Source: Ekhidna lutea (lineage in GTDB: Bacteria; Bacteroidota; Bacteroidia; Cytophagales; Cyclobacteriaceae). From it: 64,000 bases of DNA. The notes below the pieces were generated by a model. That model was not told the origin of the DNA. It was given only the letters and a program-made list of their open reading frames with translations, and ran no database searches. Shown here one piece after another: positions 45,853 through 54,795 of this stretch. A program made the position numbers and the translations under genes. Each line of letters opens with the position of its first letter. Position 1 is the first letter of the stretch. The DNA lies in assembly GCF_900188325.1 (NCBI RefSeq), contig NZ_FZPD01000001.1:682001-746000 (forward strand). Direction: 5' to 3'.

Positions 45853-47100
45853 ATGAATATTAAATCATTCTTAAAAAATAATTTTCAACGTCAAACTTCT
45901 TCAGGGAAAAAGTTTATCGAAGAAATAGATGGACTTAGATTTTTTGCGATCGCTCCGGTGGTTGTGCATCACTTGGCTGAAAGGGTTATTCGTCAAATGA
46001 GGTTGAAAGAGGAATCAAATCACTTTGATGAATTTATATTCGAGCTTATTCCATCAGGACCTCTTGGAGTAGAGCTCTTCTTTATCATTAGCGGTTTTGT
46101 GATTTCCCTTCCGCTTCTTAAATCCTGGCTAAATGGTAATTCAGTTAAGCAGGCGTTTAGTTATTGGAAGTACTTTAAGAGAAGATTAACCCGCCTGGAA
46201 CCTCCATATGTCTTAGTAATGGTTGTTGGTTTGTTAGCTATTATATTCATAACAAACTCAGGGTCAGACAGCTTTACCTCAGGGACAAGGTCGTTTTCAA
46301 AATCTTCAATATCAATATATGAAAGTTTTATAGCAAGTATCTTATATCTGCATGGTTTAGTATTCTTAAGTTATCCCCGCATTAATCCACCTGCATGGTC
46401 TTTAGAAATCGAATTTCAGTTCTATGTGGTTGCTCCTTTTATCTTGTTCTTTATTTTTTACTTAGTTAAAATATTCAATGGTAGATTGAGCTTCTATTTT
46501 ATATTAGGTTTAATTCTAATTCTACTTAAAGCAATTGTATACTTTCTTGTCCCTGAAGTTTATCATAAATTTTTAGTAACTAATTATATCGAATTTTTCT
46601 TTTTAGGGTTTGTTCTGTGTTATTTATATCTACAAGGAATCTTTAATAGAAAATCCTACTTAGTATCTTCACTGCAATTTATTTGTGGATTATTGGTATT
46701 TCTCATAACAGATTTTTATCTCAAAGAATCGGATAGTCTTTTATTGGAATTTTTAAAAATTGGCGGTATGCTGATTTTTTTTACTGGTGTATTAAGTGGA
46801 GGTATTGGTAAAAAAATTGCTTCGAATACATGGATTGTTACTATTGGAGGTATGTGTTACTCCATTTATCTAATTCATCTGTTATTACTACAGGTTGGGG
46901 TATCACAATTTTTTAATCTTGGGTATAATCAAGAATCTTTTATTGCTAACCTGGGGATAACAGGCCTGATTGGATTGCCAATTATTCTTATAACATCAGC
47001 CATATTTTTTAAGATTATTGAGCAGCCTTGTATGAACCCACATTGGATATCAGATCTAAAATCATTTTTAAAGAAAAACTTCTTAAATAAGCAATCTTAA
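45853..47100 (+). CDS. Acyltransferase family 3 membrane protein (second)
   Basis: The 415-residue protein has about ten hydrophobic helices. Its start, EEIDGLRFFAIAPVVVHHLAE near residue 24, is the acyltransferase 3 signature with adjacent histidines at the end of helix 1. NPPAWSLEIEFQFYVVAPF near residue 178 is the second conserved site. It is longer than the acyltransferase at 22982 and not a close copy. It follows the sulfatase after 21 bases and probably acylates the same polysaccharide. Confidence 0.9.
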   Translation: MNIKSFLKNNFQRQTSSGKKFIEEIDGLRFFAIAPVVVHHLAERVIRQMRLKEESNHFDEFIFELIPSGPLGVELFFIISGFVISLPLLKSWLNGNSVKQAFSYWKYFKRRLTRLEPPYVLVMVVGLLAIIFITNSGSDSFTSGTRSFSKSSISIYESFIASILYLHGLVFLSYPRINPPAWSLEIEFQFYVVAPFILFFIFYLVKIFNGRLSFYFILGLILILLKAIVYFLVPEVYHKFLVTNYIEFFFLGFVLCYLYLQGIFNRKSYLVSSLQFICGLLVFLITDFYLKESDSLLLEFLKIGGMLIFFTGVLSGGIGKKIASNTWIVTIGGMCYSIYLIHLLLLQVGVSQFFNLGYNQESFIANLGITGLIGLPIILITSAIFFKIIEQPCMNPHWISDLKSFLKKNFLNKQS

Positions 47101-47106
47101 TAATCA

Positions 47107-48369
47107 TTGGATTCCAGTATTTCAAATAGCAATTATGGGTTACTCACTAGGGTGGTTTCACGAAAAATCCGGATATCTACCTTTTTATATTACCTAATAA
47201 TATTTGCCTCATTAGGAGATAAAATATTAAGACCATCTGAAGATTCAAAACTCACTTTATTCAGGCTTTTGGTTCCTGTAATGATATTGTTATTGATTTA
47301 TGTCAAACCAATAAGAATTTACAATTTCATTATACTGTCCATTACATTACTTTTTTATTCCATATTCGCTTCATACACCTCACCCTATAAAACATATGAT
47401 ATAACGGCGTATTTAAATTTCTTGATGTTAATTCCTTATTGGTGGATATGTATTGACCTAAAGAGTTATTTTAAACAGGGTGATTTTCTATATAATCTGG
47501 TTCGAGGGATAGTATATGGCACATTATTATTATCCGTTATTCAATACATGTTCGGAGGAGTTTATTTTAACACACAAAATAGGCTGCCGGAGGTTAATAT
47601 TTATTTTAATAATGGGAATGAATTAGGCATGTTTTTAAGTGGGTTTGTTCCATTATACTTTTTCTTGGAAAGAAAATCTTTGCTAAAATGGGTCGTTATT
47701 ACTCTAATAATTTTCTTAAGCTGGCATAATCATGCAAGAGGTACTTTTGTTTCTGCTCTTCTATTTCTATTTATGTATTATAATGTTGTATTCTTTTTAA
47801 GATACAAGATATTTTACATGACATTGTTAATTGTATCATCTACAGTGTTAATTTCTATACTATCATCTATTCAAGTATTTGGGATTACTTTAATCGATTT
47901 TTTAGTGGATCCTATCGTTCATATTTTTACTCTTGATCCTATTGAGCCAAATATTGGCTCAATAAATAATAGAGCGAATAACATCATCTTTGCACTTCAG
48001 GAATTTATTGATAGTTATTTCATTGGTATAGGTCCTGACAATTCAAGAGCTATGGTTCAAAGTCATATTGTTTTGAAGAGCCATTCTACACAGAGTATGC
48101 ATAACATGGTTATTCAAATTATTTGTGAGTGGGGAGTTGTTGGTATTTTATTCATGGGGTATTTTCTGAGAAGTATTCTCACAAGAATACAAAACTATAG
48201 CCTTGCAAATGTTTTAATAATCCTTTCAATATTTTCTAGTATTCTCCTTACATCATCAATTAGCTCTGGTCCTTTTGTGAATTACGCTTATTTATTAACC
48301 TTTTATACCACCATCCTATACATACCAGAAATTCTAAATCATTTTAATAAACAGTTTGAAAGGGATTAA
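47107..48369 (+). CDS. Wzy-like polymerase/O-antigen-ligase-type membrane protein (copy 2)
   Basis: This 420-residue polytopic protein starts with TTG and has about ten to twelve helices. A loop containing WHNHARGTFVSALLFL near residue 203 and FIGIGPDNSRAMVQSH near residue 306 resembles the Wzy_C/WaaL region. It is unlike the putative polymerase at 16623. With the second flippase and the second Wza/Wzz pair it would complete a second Wzy-dependent set. The C-terminus overlaps the upstream TTG extension of the GT2 gene but not its preferred ATG. Confidence 0.68.
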   Translation: MDSSISNSNYGLLTRVVSRKIRISTFLYYLIIFASLGDKILRPSEDSKLTLFRLLVPVMILLLIYVKPIRIYNFIILSITLLFYSIFASYTSPYKTYDITAYLNFLMLIPYWWICIDLKSYFKQGDFLYNLVRGIVYGTLLLSVIQYMFGGVYFNTQNRLPEVNIYFNNGNELGMFLSGFVPLYFFLERKSLLKWVVITLIIFLSWHNHARGTFVSALLFLFMYYNVVFFLRYKIFYMTLLIVSSTVLISILSSIQVFGITLIDFLVDPIVHIFTLDPIEPNIGSINNRANNIIFALQEFIDSYFIGIGPDNSRAMVQSHIVLKSHSTQSMHNMVIQIICEWGVVGILFMGYFLRSILTRIQNYSLANVLIILSIFSSILLTSSISSGPFVNYAYLLTFYTTILYIPEILNHFNKQFERD

Positions 48370-48370
48370 A

Positions 48371-49150
48371 ATGGAAAAAGATTTGGTATCGATTATTACT
48401 CCAGTATATAACTCTGAGAATGTTTTGGAACAAACAATTGAGTCTGTATTTGTACAGACTTATAAGAATTGGGAGCTCATTCTAGTAGATGATTTCTCAA
48501 AAGATAATTCTCGATATATCATTGAAAAGTGGAGAAAGAAGGATAATAGAATTAAATCTATTTTATTATCTAAAAATAGTGGTGCTGGTAATGCAAGAAA
48601 CGTCGGGTTGGATTCATCAAAAGGAAATTATATCGCATTTTTAGATGCAGATGATATCTGGTTGTCAGATAAATTAATGGATCAGCTTAATTTTTTTAAA
48701 AATAATAGCGGAATAAAGTTTCAATACTCTTGGTATTACACAATTGATGAAAAGAATAACCCTTTATATGCGTACAGAACACCCAAAAAGGTATCTTTCA
48801 ACTTATTAAGATTTAATAATTATATCCTTACCTCTACTGTAATTTGTGAGACACAACTTGTTAAAGGGTCAAAATTTTCGGAAATAAGAAAAAGACAAGA
48901 TTGGTCATTCTTTCTTACACTATTGAAAAAATCAAATTATGCTTATGCGATACCTAAAATGACGGTAAAGTATAGGAAAATGCCAAACACGTTAAGTTCC
49001 AATAGATGGAAATTAATAAAGCCAAACTTTATATTTTTTCGAGACTTTTTATATAATGGTAACTCATTCCTGGCGGTGTTGCATTTTATTGTCTTTCTTC
49101 CATATTATTTTCACAATAAAACGTTTAATAAAAAATCAATTAAAGATTGA
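48371..49150 (+). CDS. Glycosyltransferase family 2
   Basis: This 259-residue GT-A glycosyltransferase has VSIITPVYNSENVLEQTIES at the N-terminus, ELILVDDFSKDNS (nucleotide-binding Asp pair), GAGNARNVGLDSSKGNYIAFLD and DADDIW with the metal-binding DxD-type site. The ATG at 48371 is preferred over an upstream in-frame TTG that would overlap the polymerase gene. It likely adds one sugar of the repeat unit. It is the only clear GT2 in the cluster. Confidence 0.9.
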   Translation: MEKDLVSIITPVYNSENVLEQTIESVFVQTYKNWELILVDDFSKDNSRYIIEKWRKKDNRIKSILLSKNSGAGNARNVGLDSSKGNYIAFLDADDIWLSDKLMDQLNFFKNNSGIKFQYSWYYTIDEKNNPLYAYRTPKKVSFNLLRFNNYILTSTVICETQLVKGSKFSEIRKRQDWSFFLTLLKKSNYAYAIPKMTVKYRKMPNTLSSNRWKLIKPNFIFFRDFLYNGNSFLAVLHFIVFLPYYFHNKTFNKKSIKD

Positions 49151-50112
49151 AAATATTAATAACAGGTGGATCAGGATTCATTGGGACGCATTTAATTAAA
49201 GAATTGCTCCAGGATGATTCTATTGATAAAATTATCAATCTTGATTTAAAGGAATCTTCTATAAAGAATTCAAAGCTTGTAACACAAAGTTGTGATATCA
49301 GGAAAGATATAAAAGTAGATATAATCAATGAACATTTTGACTGGTGTATTCATCTTGCTGCTTTGTGTAAAGAGCCTGGTTATGATTGGGAGGAGTACTT
49401 TGATACAAACCACATAGGAACAAACCATGTAATTCAGCTTTGTAAGAGATTATCAATTCCGAAAATAACATTTACCAGCACTATGATGGTATATAATGCT
49501 GGAGAAGTTCAAAGAACAGAATCATCAATTACTTCGCCAGATACTGCCTATGGTATTTCAAAGCTATTGGCGGAAAAAGAACTTGAAAAATGGGTGAATT
49601 TAGATGCTAATAGAGCGCTTAAAATAATTCGCCCAGCGGTTGTCTTTGGCGAAAACGAAAATGCAAACTTTACTCGGCTTTATAAATCTCTTAAGAGTGG
49701 CTTTTTCCCATATGTAGGAAAATCAACTACTGTAAAATCAAATATTTATGTCCACGAGCTAGTACGATTTATTAAGTTTTTAAATAAAAGTAAATCAGAA
49801 ATAGTTCATTATAATTTTTCATTCCCTGAATCGAGTAAAATTTCACATCTAGTTGCCACTTTCAAAACAGTATTTGGGCTAAAGTCCTTCAACCCGACCT
49901 TACCACTTTTTTTGTTAGTTCCAATAGCCAGAGTTTTTGAGCTGTTAAATACTTTGGGGCTGAAAAACTCGATCCATCACCGTAGAATTGAAAAACTATT
50001 CTATTCAACCAATATTTATCCTAAAGCTGCTCTTGACGAAGGATACAAGTTTAAACACACAATTCAATCTGCATTAGAGGACTGGAAATCTTCAGAAGAT
50101 CCAAATCTGTAG
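49147..50112 (+). CDS. NAD-dependent nucleotide-sugar epimerase/reductase
   Basis: This extended SDR of 321 residues starts with TTG overlapping the upstream stop by 4 bp. ITGGSGFIGTHLIKEL is the cofactor loop, HLAALCKEPGYDW lies near residue 60, TSTMMVYNAGE holds the Ser/Thr of the active site, and AYGISKLLAEKELE supplies Tyr and Lys. It is next to the WcaJ-type transferase, a position often held by enzymes that make the first sugar of the repeat (for example a 4-reductase or 4-epimerase). The exact reaction is unknown. Confidence 0.78.
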   Translation: MKILITGGSGFIGTHLIKELLQDDSIDKIINLDLKESSIKNSKLVTQSCDIRKDIKVDIINEHFDWCIHLAALCKEPGYDWEEYFDTNHIGTNHVIQLCKRLSIPKITFTSTMMVYNAGEVQRTESSITSPDTAYGISKLLAEKELEKWVNLDANRALKIIRPAVVFGENENANFTRLYKSLKSGFFPYVGKSTTVKSNIYVHELVRFIKFLNKSKSEIVHYNFSFPESSKISHLVATFKTVFGLKSFNPTLPLFLLVPIARVFELLNTLGLKNSIHHRRIEKLFYSTNIYPKAALDEGYKFKHTIQSALEDWKSSEDPNL

Positions 50113-50131
50113 CTTTTGAATTAAGCATACT

Positions 50132-50139
50132 TATATTTG
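50132..50139 (+). promoter_or_regulatory. Candidate -7 promoter element before wcaJ-like gene
   Basis: TATATTTG is an exact TAnnTTTG match with eight bases between it and the ATG at 50148, so the transcript would be nearly leaderless. A TTG at 50116-50118 is closer than the usual -33 spacing. Confidence 0.4.
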
Positions 50140-50147
50140 CAGAAACA

Positions 50148-51518
50148 ATGCCATCACATCATAGATATTCTCAATATTTTCCCATTCTATTTCTACTCGC
50201 AGATTTAGTATGTCTCAATATTGGAATTTTTTTAGCGAATGAATATAGGTTTGGATATTTAGTTCCGTCAAAAGATTACCAGTTATTGCAGCTGATTCTC
50301 AATGCAGTTTGGATTGGTGTTTTCTTCAGCTCTAATCTTCAAAGGATAAATCGAAATTCGAGACTGCTTGATCATCTTAACAAAGTACTTACTGGATTAG
50401 TAATAAATCTTTCAATTGTATTCGCCCTATGGTTTGCGTTGCAGCCAGTTGACTACTCTAGAAAATACCTATTCGTCACCTATCTTGTATTTACCATTCT
50501 TATTTTAGGTTGGCGAAGTGTATGGCATTATCTCATCCGCTATTATAGGATACAAGGCTATAATATTAGAAAGGTTGTAATCATAGGGAAAGGAGATTTA
50601 TCCGATTCCCTTACCCAATACTTTAAGGAGACACCTGAACTAGGTTATCAGCTAGCTGGCATAGTAGATGATAATGATTCTGCAGATGCCAGATTAAATG
50701 AGTTTGAGGATTTTACCATAAATAAAGAAGCTGATATTGTTTTCTGTTGCTTGCCTCATTTAACTGACGATCAAGTGAAGGATGTGATTGATTTTGCTGA
50801 AAATAATCTAATTAAAGTCAATCTTATATCTCAGTTTAGTCGACTTGCCAATTATAATCTCTCCATTGAGCAATTCGGAAATATTCCTATTATAAATGTG
50901 AATACTATTCCGTTAGATAGCATGGTTAATAGGTTTATTAAACGATCATTTGATATTGTTTTTTCTTCCATTTTTATACTTCTTATTTTTTCATGGCTTG
51001 TACCTATCATAGGTATTCTTATAAAAATGGAGTCCAAAGGGCCGGTTTTTTTCAAGCAGAAAAGGCATGGAAAAGATAATCAAGGGTTTATGTGCTGGAA
51101 GTTTCGAACGATGACCTATCAAAAAAATGCTGAATTCAAGCAAGCAACGAAAAATGATAATCGTATTACAAAAATAGGTGCCATTCTTAGAAAAACATCC
51201 ATTGATGAACTTCCACAATTCATTAATGTGTTTCTTGGAGATATGTCTGTTGTTGGTCCGCGACCACACCCAATTAAACTTAACGAAGAGTTTCAACCAA
51301 AAATAGATCGATTTTGGCAGAGGCATGCGGTAAAGCCAGGAATAACCGGCCTGGCACAAGCCCGTGGATTTAGAGGAGAAACCGCAGAACTAAGCGATAT
51401 GAGTGGCCGTGTTAAACTTGATCGTTTCTATGTTAAGAATTGGTCCCTAATCCTGGATCTTAAGATCATCATTTTGACTGCCATGTCAATCATCAAAGGC
51501 GATCAAAACGCATATTAA
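50148..51518 (+). CDS. Undecaprenyl-phosphate glucose/hexose-1-phosphate transferase (WcaJ type)
   Basis: WcaJ-type enzymes start the repeat unit by moving a hexose-1-phosphate onto undecaprenyl phosphate. The 456-residue protein has four N-terminal helices, a CoA-binding-like central domain (VVIIGKGDLSDSLTQYF near residue 142), a fifth membrane segment near residue 285 and the catalytic C-terminal domain. That domain has FFKQKRHGKDNQGF, CWKFRTM, RKTSIDELPQFINVFLGDMS and VGPRPHP. These are the PF02397 catalytic Asp-Glu and Arg-Pro motifs. The initiating sugar is not certain. Confidence 0.93.
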   Translation: MPSHHRYSQYFPILFLLADLVCLNIGIFLANEYRFGYLVPSKDYQLLQLILNAVWIGVFFSSNLQRINRNSRLLDHLNKVLTGLVINLSIVFALWFALQPVDYSRKYLFVTYLVFTILILGWRSVWHYLIRYYRIQGYNIRKVVIIGKGDLSDSLTQYFKETPELGYQLAGIVDDNDSADARLNEFEDFTINKEADIVFCCLPHLTDDQVKDVIDFAENNLIKVNLISQFSRLANYNLSIEQFGNIPIINVNTIPLDSMVNRFIKRSFDIVFSSIFILLIFSWLVPIIGILIKMESKGPVFFKQKRHGKDNQGFMCWKFRTMTYQKNAEFKQATKNDNRITKIGAILRKTSIDELPQFINVFLGDMSVVGPRPHPIKLNEEFQPKIDRFWQRHAVKPGITGLAQARGFRGETAELSDMSGRVKLDRFYVKNWSLILDLKIIILTAMSIIKGDQNAY

Positions 51519-51533
51519 AATCAATTTTCAATT

Positions 51534-52544
51534 TTGAAAAATATTCTTGTAACTGGAGGTCTTGGCTTCATTGGTTCACATACGGTTGTCGAACTACATA
51601 GTAGAGGCTATAACCCGATTATTGTTGACAATCTTTCAAATTCTCAGGAAGATGTGCTTGGTCGGTTAAAGAAAATATCAGGATTAATCATCCCTTTTGT
51701 CAAAGTCGATCTCGTTGATTTCCAAAGTTCAAAGGAGGTATTCGAAAATTACTCCATTGATGGAATCATACATTTTGCAGCATATAAGGCCGTGGGAGAA
51801 TCTGTGGCAAAACCACTGGCTTATTATGAAAACAACCTAGTTTCTCTTATTAATTTATTGAAACTGTCAAATGAATTTGGAGTTTCAAATTTTATTTTTT
51901 CGTCTTCATGTACTGTTTATGGAGAGCCAGAGAAATTGCCAGTCGATGAATCATTCCCAAAGAAACAGGCGGAATCTCCTTATGGCAATACCAAACAGGT
52001 TTGTGAAGAGATTATAGAGGATTATTGTATTTCTAATTCTTCTTTTAAAGCAATTTCATTGCGATATTTTAATCCAGCTGGCGCACATGATTCGGCTATA
52101 ATAGGCGAGCTTCCTCTAGGAGTCCCAAACAACCTTGTTCCATTCATAACCCAAACCGCAGCGGGTATCCGTGAAAAGCTAAATGTATTTGGAGGTGATT
52201 ACAATACACATGACGGTACCTGTATACGTGATTATATTCATGTAGTAGATTTAGCCAGAGCACATATTGCCGCCCTTGAACATTCAAAAGGAATGCCCGA
52301 AAATTATGATTTTTTTAATGCGGGAACTGGAAAAGGATACTCTGTTTTGGAAGTCATTAAATCTTTTGAAAAAGTATCAGGAGTTAAGTTAAACTATGAG
52401 ATAGTTGATCGGAGAGAAGGAGATATCGAAAAAATATTTGCTGATACAACCAAAGTGAACGACGTATTAGGCTGGACTGCAGAGAAAAACATTGATGACA
52501 TGATGCAATCCGCATGGAACTGGCAAAAATCACTACCAAAGTAA
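51534..52544 (+). CDS. galE: UDP-glucose 4-epimerase GalE
   Basis: GalE interconverts UDP-glucose and UDP-galactose. The 336-residue length is normal. VTGGLGFIGSHTVVELHSRG, HFAAYKAVGESVAKPL, FSSSCTVYGEPEKLP with the active-site Ser, SPYGNTKQ with Tyr and Lys, and RYFNPAGAHDSAIIGE are all diagnostic. It starts with TTG 15 bases after the WcaJ-like gene. It would supply galactose to the polysaccharides. Confidence 0.93.
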   Translation: MKNILVTGGLGFIGSHTVVELHSRGYNPIIVDNLSNSQEDVLGRLKKISGLIIPFVKVDLVDFQSSKEVFENYSIDGIIHFAAYKAVGESVAKPLAYYENNLVSLINLLKLSNEFGVSNFIFSSSCTVYGEPEKLPVDESFPKKQAESPYGNTKQVCEEIIEDYCISNSSFKAISLRYFNPAGAHDSAIIGELPLGVPNNLVPFITQTAAGIREKLNVFGGDYNTHDGTCIRDYIHVVDLARAHIAALEHSKGMPENYDFFNAGTGKGYSVLEVIKSFEKVSGVKLNYEIVDRREGDIEKIFADTTKVNDVLGWTAEKNIDDMMQSAWNWQKSLPK

Positions 52545-52663
52545 TTATTCGGTAGTTCACCTATTAAATCCGCCACTTTGCCGAAATAGTTTATAGTTTA
52601 CCTTAAAAAATTACCATTTTTAAACCTAATTATCTTTAGAGAACGTAAGTTCACCAATTAATT
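52545..52663. other. Intergenic region between galE and the WecA-like gene
   Basis: These 119 AT-rich bases contain a one-mismatch -7 box (TATCTTTA, 52631-52638) about 25 bases before the next ATG. Two similar short words (GTAGTTCACC and GTAAGTTCACC) flank the gap. I see no strong hairpin. A promoter for the WecA-like gene is likely but not precisely placed. Confidence 0.4.
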
Positions 52664-53752
52664 ATGGGTCTACCGCTCGCCATAGCAACCTCTTTTCTAG
52701 TCACCCTTACCTTAATGCCTGTCATTATTAAGGTATTCAAATCAATAGGATTGCTGGATAGACCTGATAAGCGAAAGATTCACAGCATCAGCACACCTTC
52801 ACTAGGTGGTATTGCAATATTCTCAGGAATATTGATGGCTGTACTTATGGCCGTCCCGCTGGCTGAATTAGCAATTGAGAAATATTTTATTGGAGGCGCC
52901 ATACTTATTTTTCTGCTAGGTGTAAGGGATGATTTATCAAGCTTGCTTGCACACCATAAACTAGTGGTCCAAATTTTCTCCGCATTTATGGTTGTTTATT
53001 TTGGAGGTATTCAAATCAATGGACTCAATGGTCTATTTGGTGTTCATTCATTTCCATGGCACTTTGACGAAATCTTTACAATTTTCATTATTGTCGTGAT
53101 GACGAATGCCTTCAACTTAATTGATGGCATTGACGGACTCGCAGGGAGCATCGCCTTTGTAATCGCTACTTTTTTAGGATGGGCATCTATTCAAAGCGGA
53201 TATTTTATTGATGCGACATTTGCATTTGCAATTGCAGGAGCGTCTTTGGCATTTCTTCTTTATAATTGGTTTCCGTCCAAGGTTTTCATGGGGGACACAG
53301 GTTCAATGGTTTTTGGATTTATGCTCACAGTTTTAATGGTTAAGTTTTTAGCCACTCCAATTCCTCCATCGGTCATCCTTTCACCAGTTGCAACAAGTCT
53401 TGCACTTTTTGTATTGCCTGTCTATGATACGCTACGAGTGTTTTTTATTCGATTCTATACCGGAAGACCTCCATTAGCTCCGGACAGGAATCATATTCAT
53501 CATGTTTTACTTAAGCTAGGCTTAAATCATGCGTATTCAACCCTTCTACTAGTTGGATATAATGTCCTTGTTGTAACAATGGCAGTTGTCTTTCAGTCAG
53601 TGGGAGAACTGTGGCTCATGCTAATTATGACCACTATGACTGTTACAATTGGTGCAGTTTTGGATCGTAAGCTGATGAAGAGAGAAGCAACACGTCTTGC
53701 CAGCCTTATCCCACCAGAAATTAAATTGAGCAAGGAACATACCTCCGTATAA
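52664..53752 (+). CDS. Undecaprenyl-phosphate sugar-1-phosphate transferase, WecA/MraY family
   Basis: This 362-residue membrane enzyme has about ten helices. Its conserved cytoplasmic loops are RKIHSISTPSLGGIAIFSG near residue 38, LGVRDDLSSLLAHHKL, NAFNLIDGIDGLAGS near residue 146 with the catalytic Asp, FPSKVFMGDTGSMVFGF near residue 205 and RPPLAPDRNHIHHVLL near residue 267. It transfers HexNAc-1-phosphate to undecaprenyl phosphate as a WecA-type initiator. It is the last polysaccharide gene before pheS and may serve a different polymer from the WcaJ-type enzyme. Confidence 0.92.
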   Translation: MGLPLAIATSFLVTLTLMPVIIKVFKSIGLLDRPDKRKIHSISTPSLGGIAIFSGILMAVLMAVPLAELAIEKYFIGGAILIFLLGVRDDLSSLLAHHKLVVQIFSAFMVVYFGGIQINGLNGLFGVHSFPWHFDEIFTIFIIVVMTNAFNLIDGIDGLAGSIAFVIATFLGWASIQSGYFIDATFAFAIAGASLAFLLYNWFPSKVFMGDTGSMVFGFMLTVLMVKFLATPIPPSVILSPVATSLALFVLPVYDTLRVFFIRFYTGRPPLAPDRNHIHHVLLKLGLNHAYSTLLLVGYNVLVVTMAVVFQSVGELWLMLIMTTMTVTIGAVLDRKLMKREATRLASLIPPEIKLSKEHTSV

Positions 53753-53756
53753 TTAC

Positions 53757-53764
53757 TATTTTTG
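53757..53764 (+). promoter_or_regulatory. Candidate -7 promoter element for pheS
   Basis: TATTTTTG is an exact TAnnTTTG match in the short gap after the WecA-like gene and 26 bases before the pheS ATG at 53791, implying a leader of about 20 bases. It would separate pheS transcription from the polysaccharide cluster. No -33 TTG lies at normal spacing. Confidence 0.45.
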
Positions 53765-53790
53765 CGATTCATTTGAGAATTGCAGGTAAC

Positions 53791-54795
53791 ATGCTCGATA
53801 AAGTAAAAAAGCTTATTTCTGAAGTTGAAAACGCAACGGCCAAAACCGAAGAAGAGGTCGAAAAATTTCGATTGAGGTTCGTTGGTAGAAATAATATCAT
53901 CAATGAGCTATTTGAAGATTTTAAAAGCGTACCACCAGAACATAAGCGGGAATTAGGTCCGGCACTTAATCAGCTGAAGAATTCAGCACAAAATAAGCTA
54001 AAAGAACTATCTGCCTCTTTAACTTCTTCAGCAAGCAAGTCTAATGTTGATGTGACATTACCTGGAACTTTTGGAACAGAGGGCTCTACTCATCCTATCT
54101 CACAAACAAGAAGTAGAATCATTGAAATTTTTGAAAGGCAAGGATTTAATGTTGAGGATGGACCGGAAATTGATAATGACTGGAACAACTTCACAGCGCT
54201 AAACTTCCCACCTAACCACCCTGCAAGAGAGATGCAGGATACGTATTTCATCGAGAAAAATCCTGACATGCTTTTACGGACACATACATCCAATGTGCAG
54301 ATTAGGCTGATGGATAAGAAAAAACCACCAATCCGGTCTATAATGCCTGGCAGAGTATATAGGAATGAAGCTATTTCAGCACGGGCACATTGTTTCTTCC
54401 ACCAGGTGGAGGGATTGGTCGTTGGTGAAAACATCAGCTTTAAAGACTTAAAGAATACTTTGTATCACTTCTCTAAGGAAATGTTTGGTAAAGGCACCAA
54501 AATTAGACTAAGGCCATCATACTTCCCATTTACTGAACCAAGCGCTGAAATTGACATAAGCTGTTTTATCTGCGACGGAGAAGGATGTAAAATCTGTAAA
54601 CAGACCGGTTGGGTTGAGATCGCCGGCTCTGGGATGGTAGATCCAAATGTTTTGGAGAATTGCGGAATAGATTCCACCAAGTACAGTGGATTTGCATTTG
54701 GAATGGGAATTGAACGAGTCACAATGCTCAAATACCAGTTGGATGACCTACGGCTTTTCTCAGAAAATGATATTCGCTTTTTGAAGCAATTTTAG
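53791..54795 (+). CDS. pheS: Phenylalanyl-tRNA synthetase alpha subunit PheS
   Basis: PheS is the catalytic subunit of the heterotetrameric phenylalanyl-tRNA synthetase. With the ATG at 53791 it has 334 residues: an N-terminal coiled-coil arm, then HPISQTRSRIIEIFERQGF, FNVEDGPEIDNDWNNFTALNFP (with the motif preceding the active site), TSNVQIRLM, PGRVYRNEAISARAHCFFHQVEGL (class II motif 2) and GFAFGMGIERVTMLKY (motif 3). An in-frame TTG at 53773 is a less likely start. The stop overlaps the convergent moxR stop by three to four bases. pheT is not in the window. Confidence 0.97.
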   Translation: MLDKVKKLISEVENATAKTEEEVEKFRLRFVGRNNIINELFEDFKSVPPEHKRELGPALNQLKNSAQNKLKELSASLTSSASKSNVDVTLPGTFGTEGSTHPISQTRSRIIEIFERQGFNVEDGPEIDNDWNNFTALNFPPNHPAREMQDTYFIEKNPDMLLRTHTSNVQIRLMDKKKPPIRSIMPGRVYRNEAISARAHCFFHQVEGLVVGENISFKDLKNTLYHFSKEMFGKGTKIRLRPSYFPFTEPSAEIDISCFICDGEGCKICKQTGWVEIAGSGMVDPNVLENCGIDSTKYSGFAFGMGIERVTMLKYQLDDLRLFSENDIRFLKQF

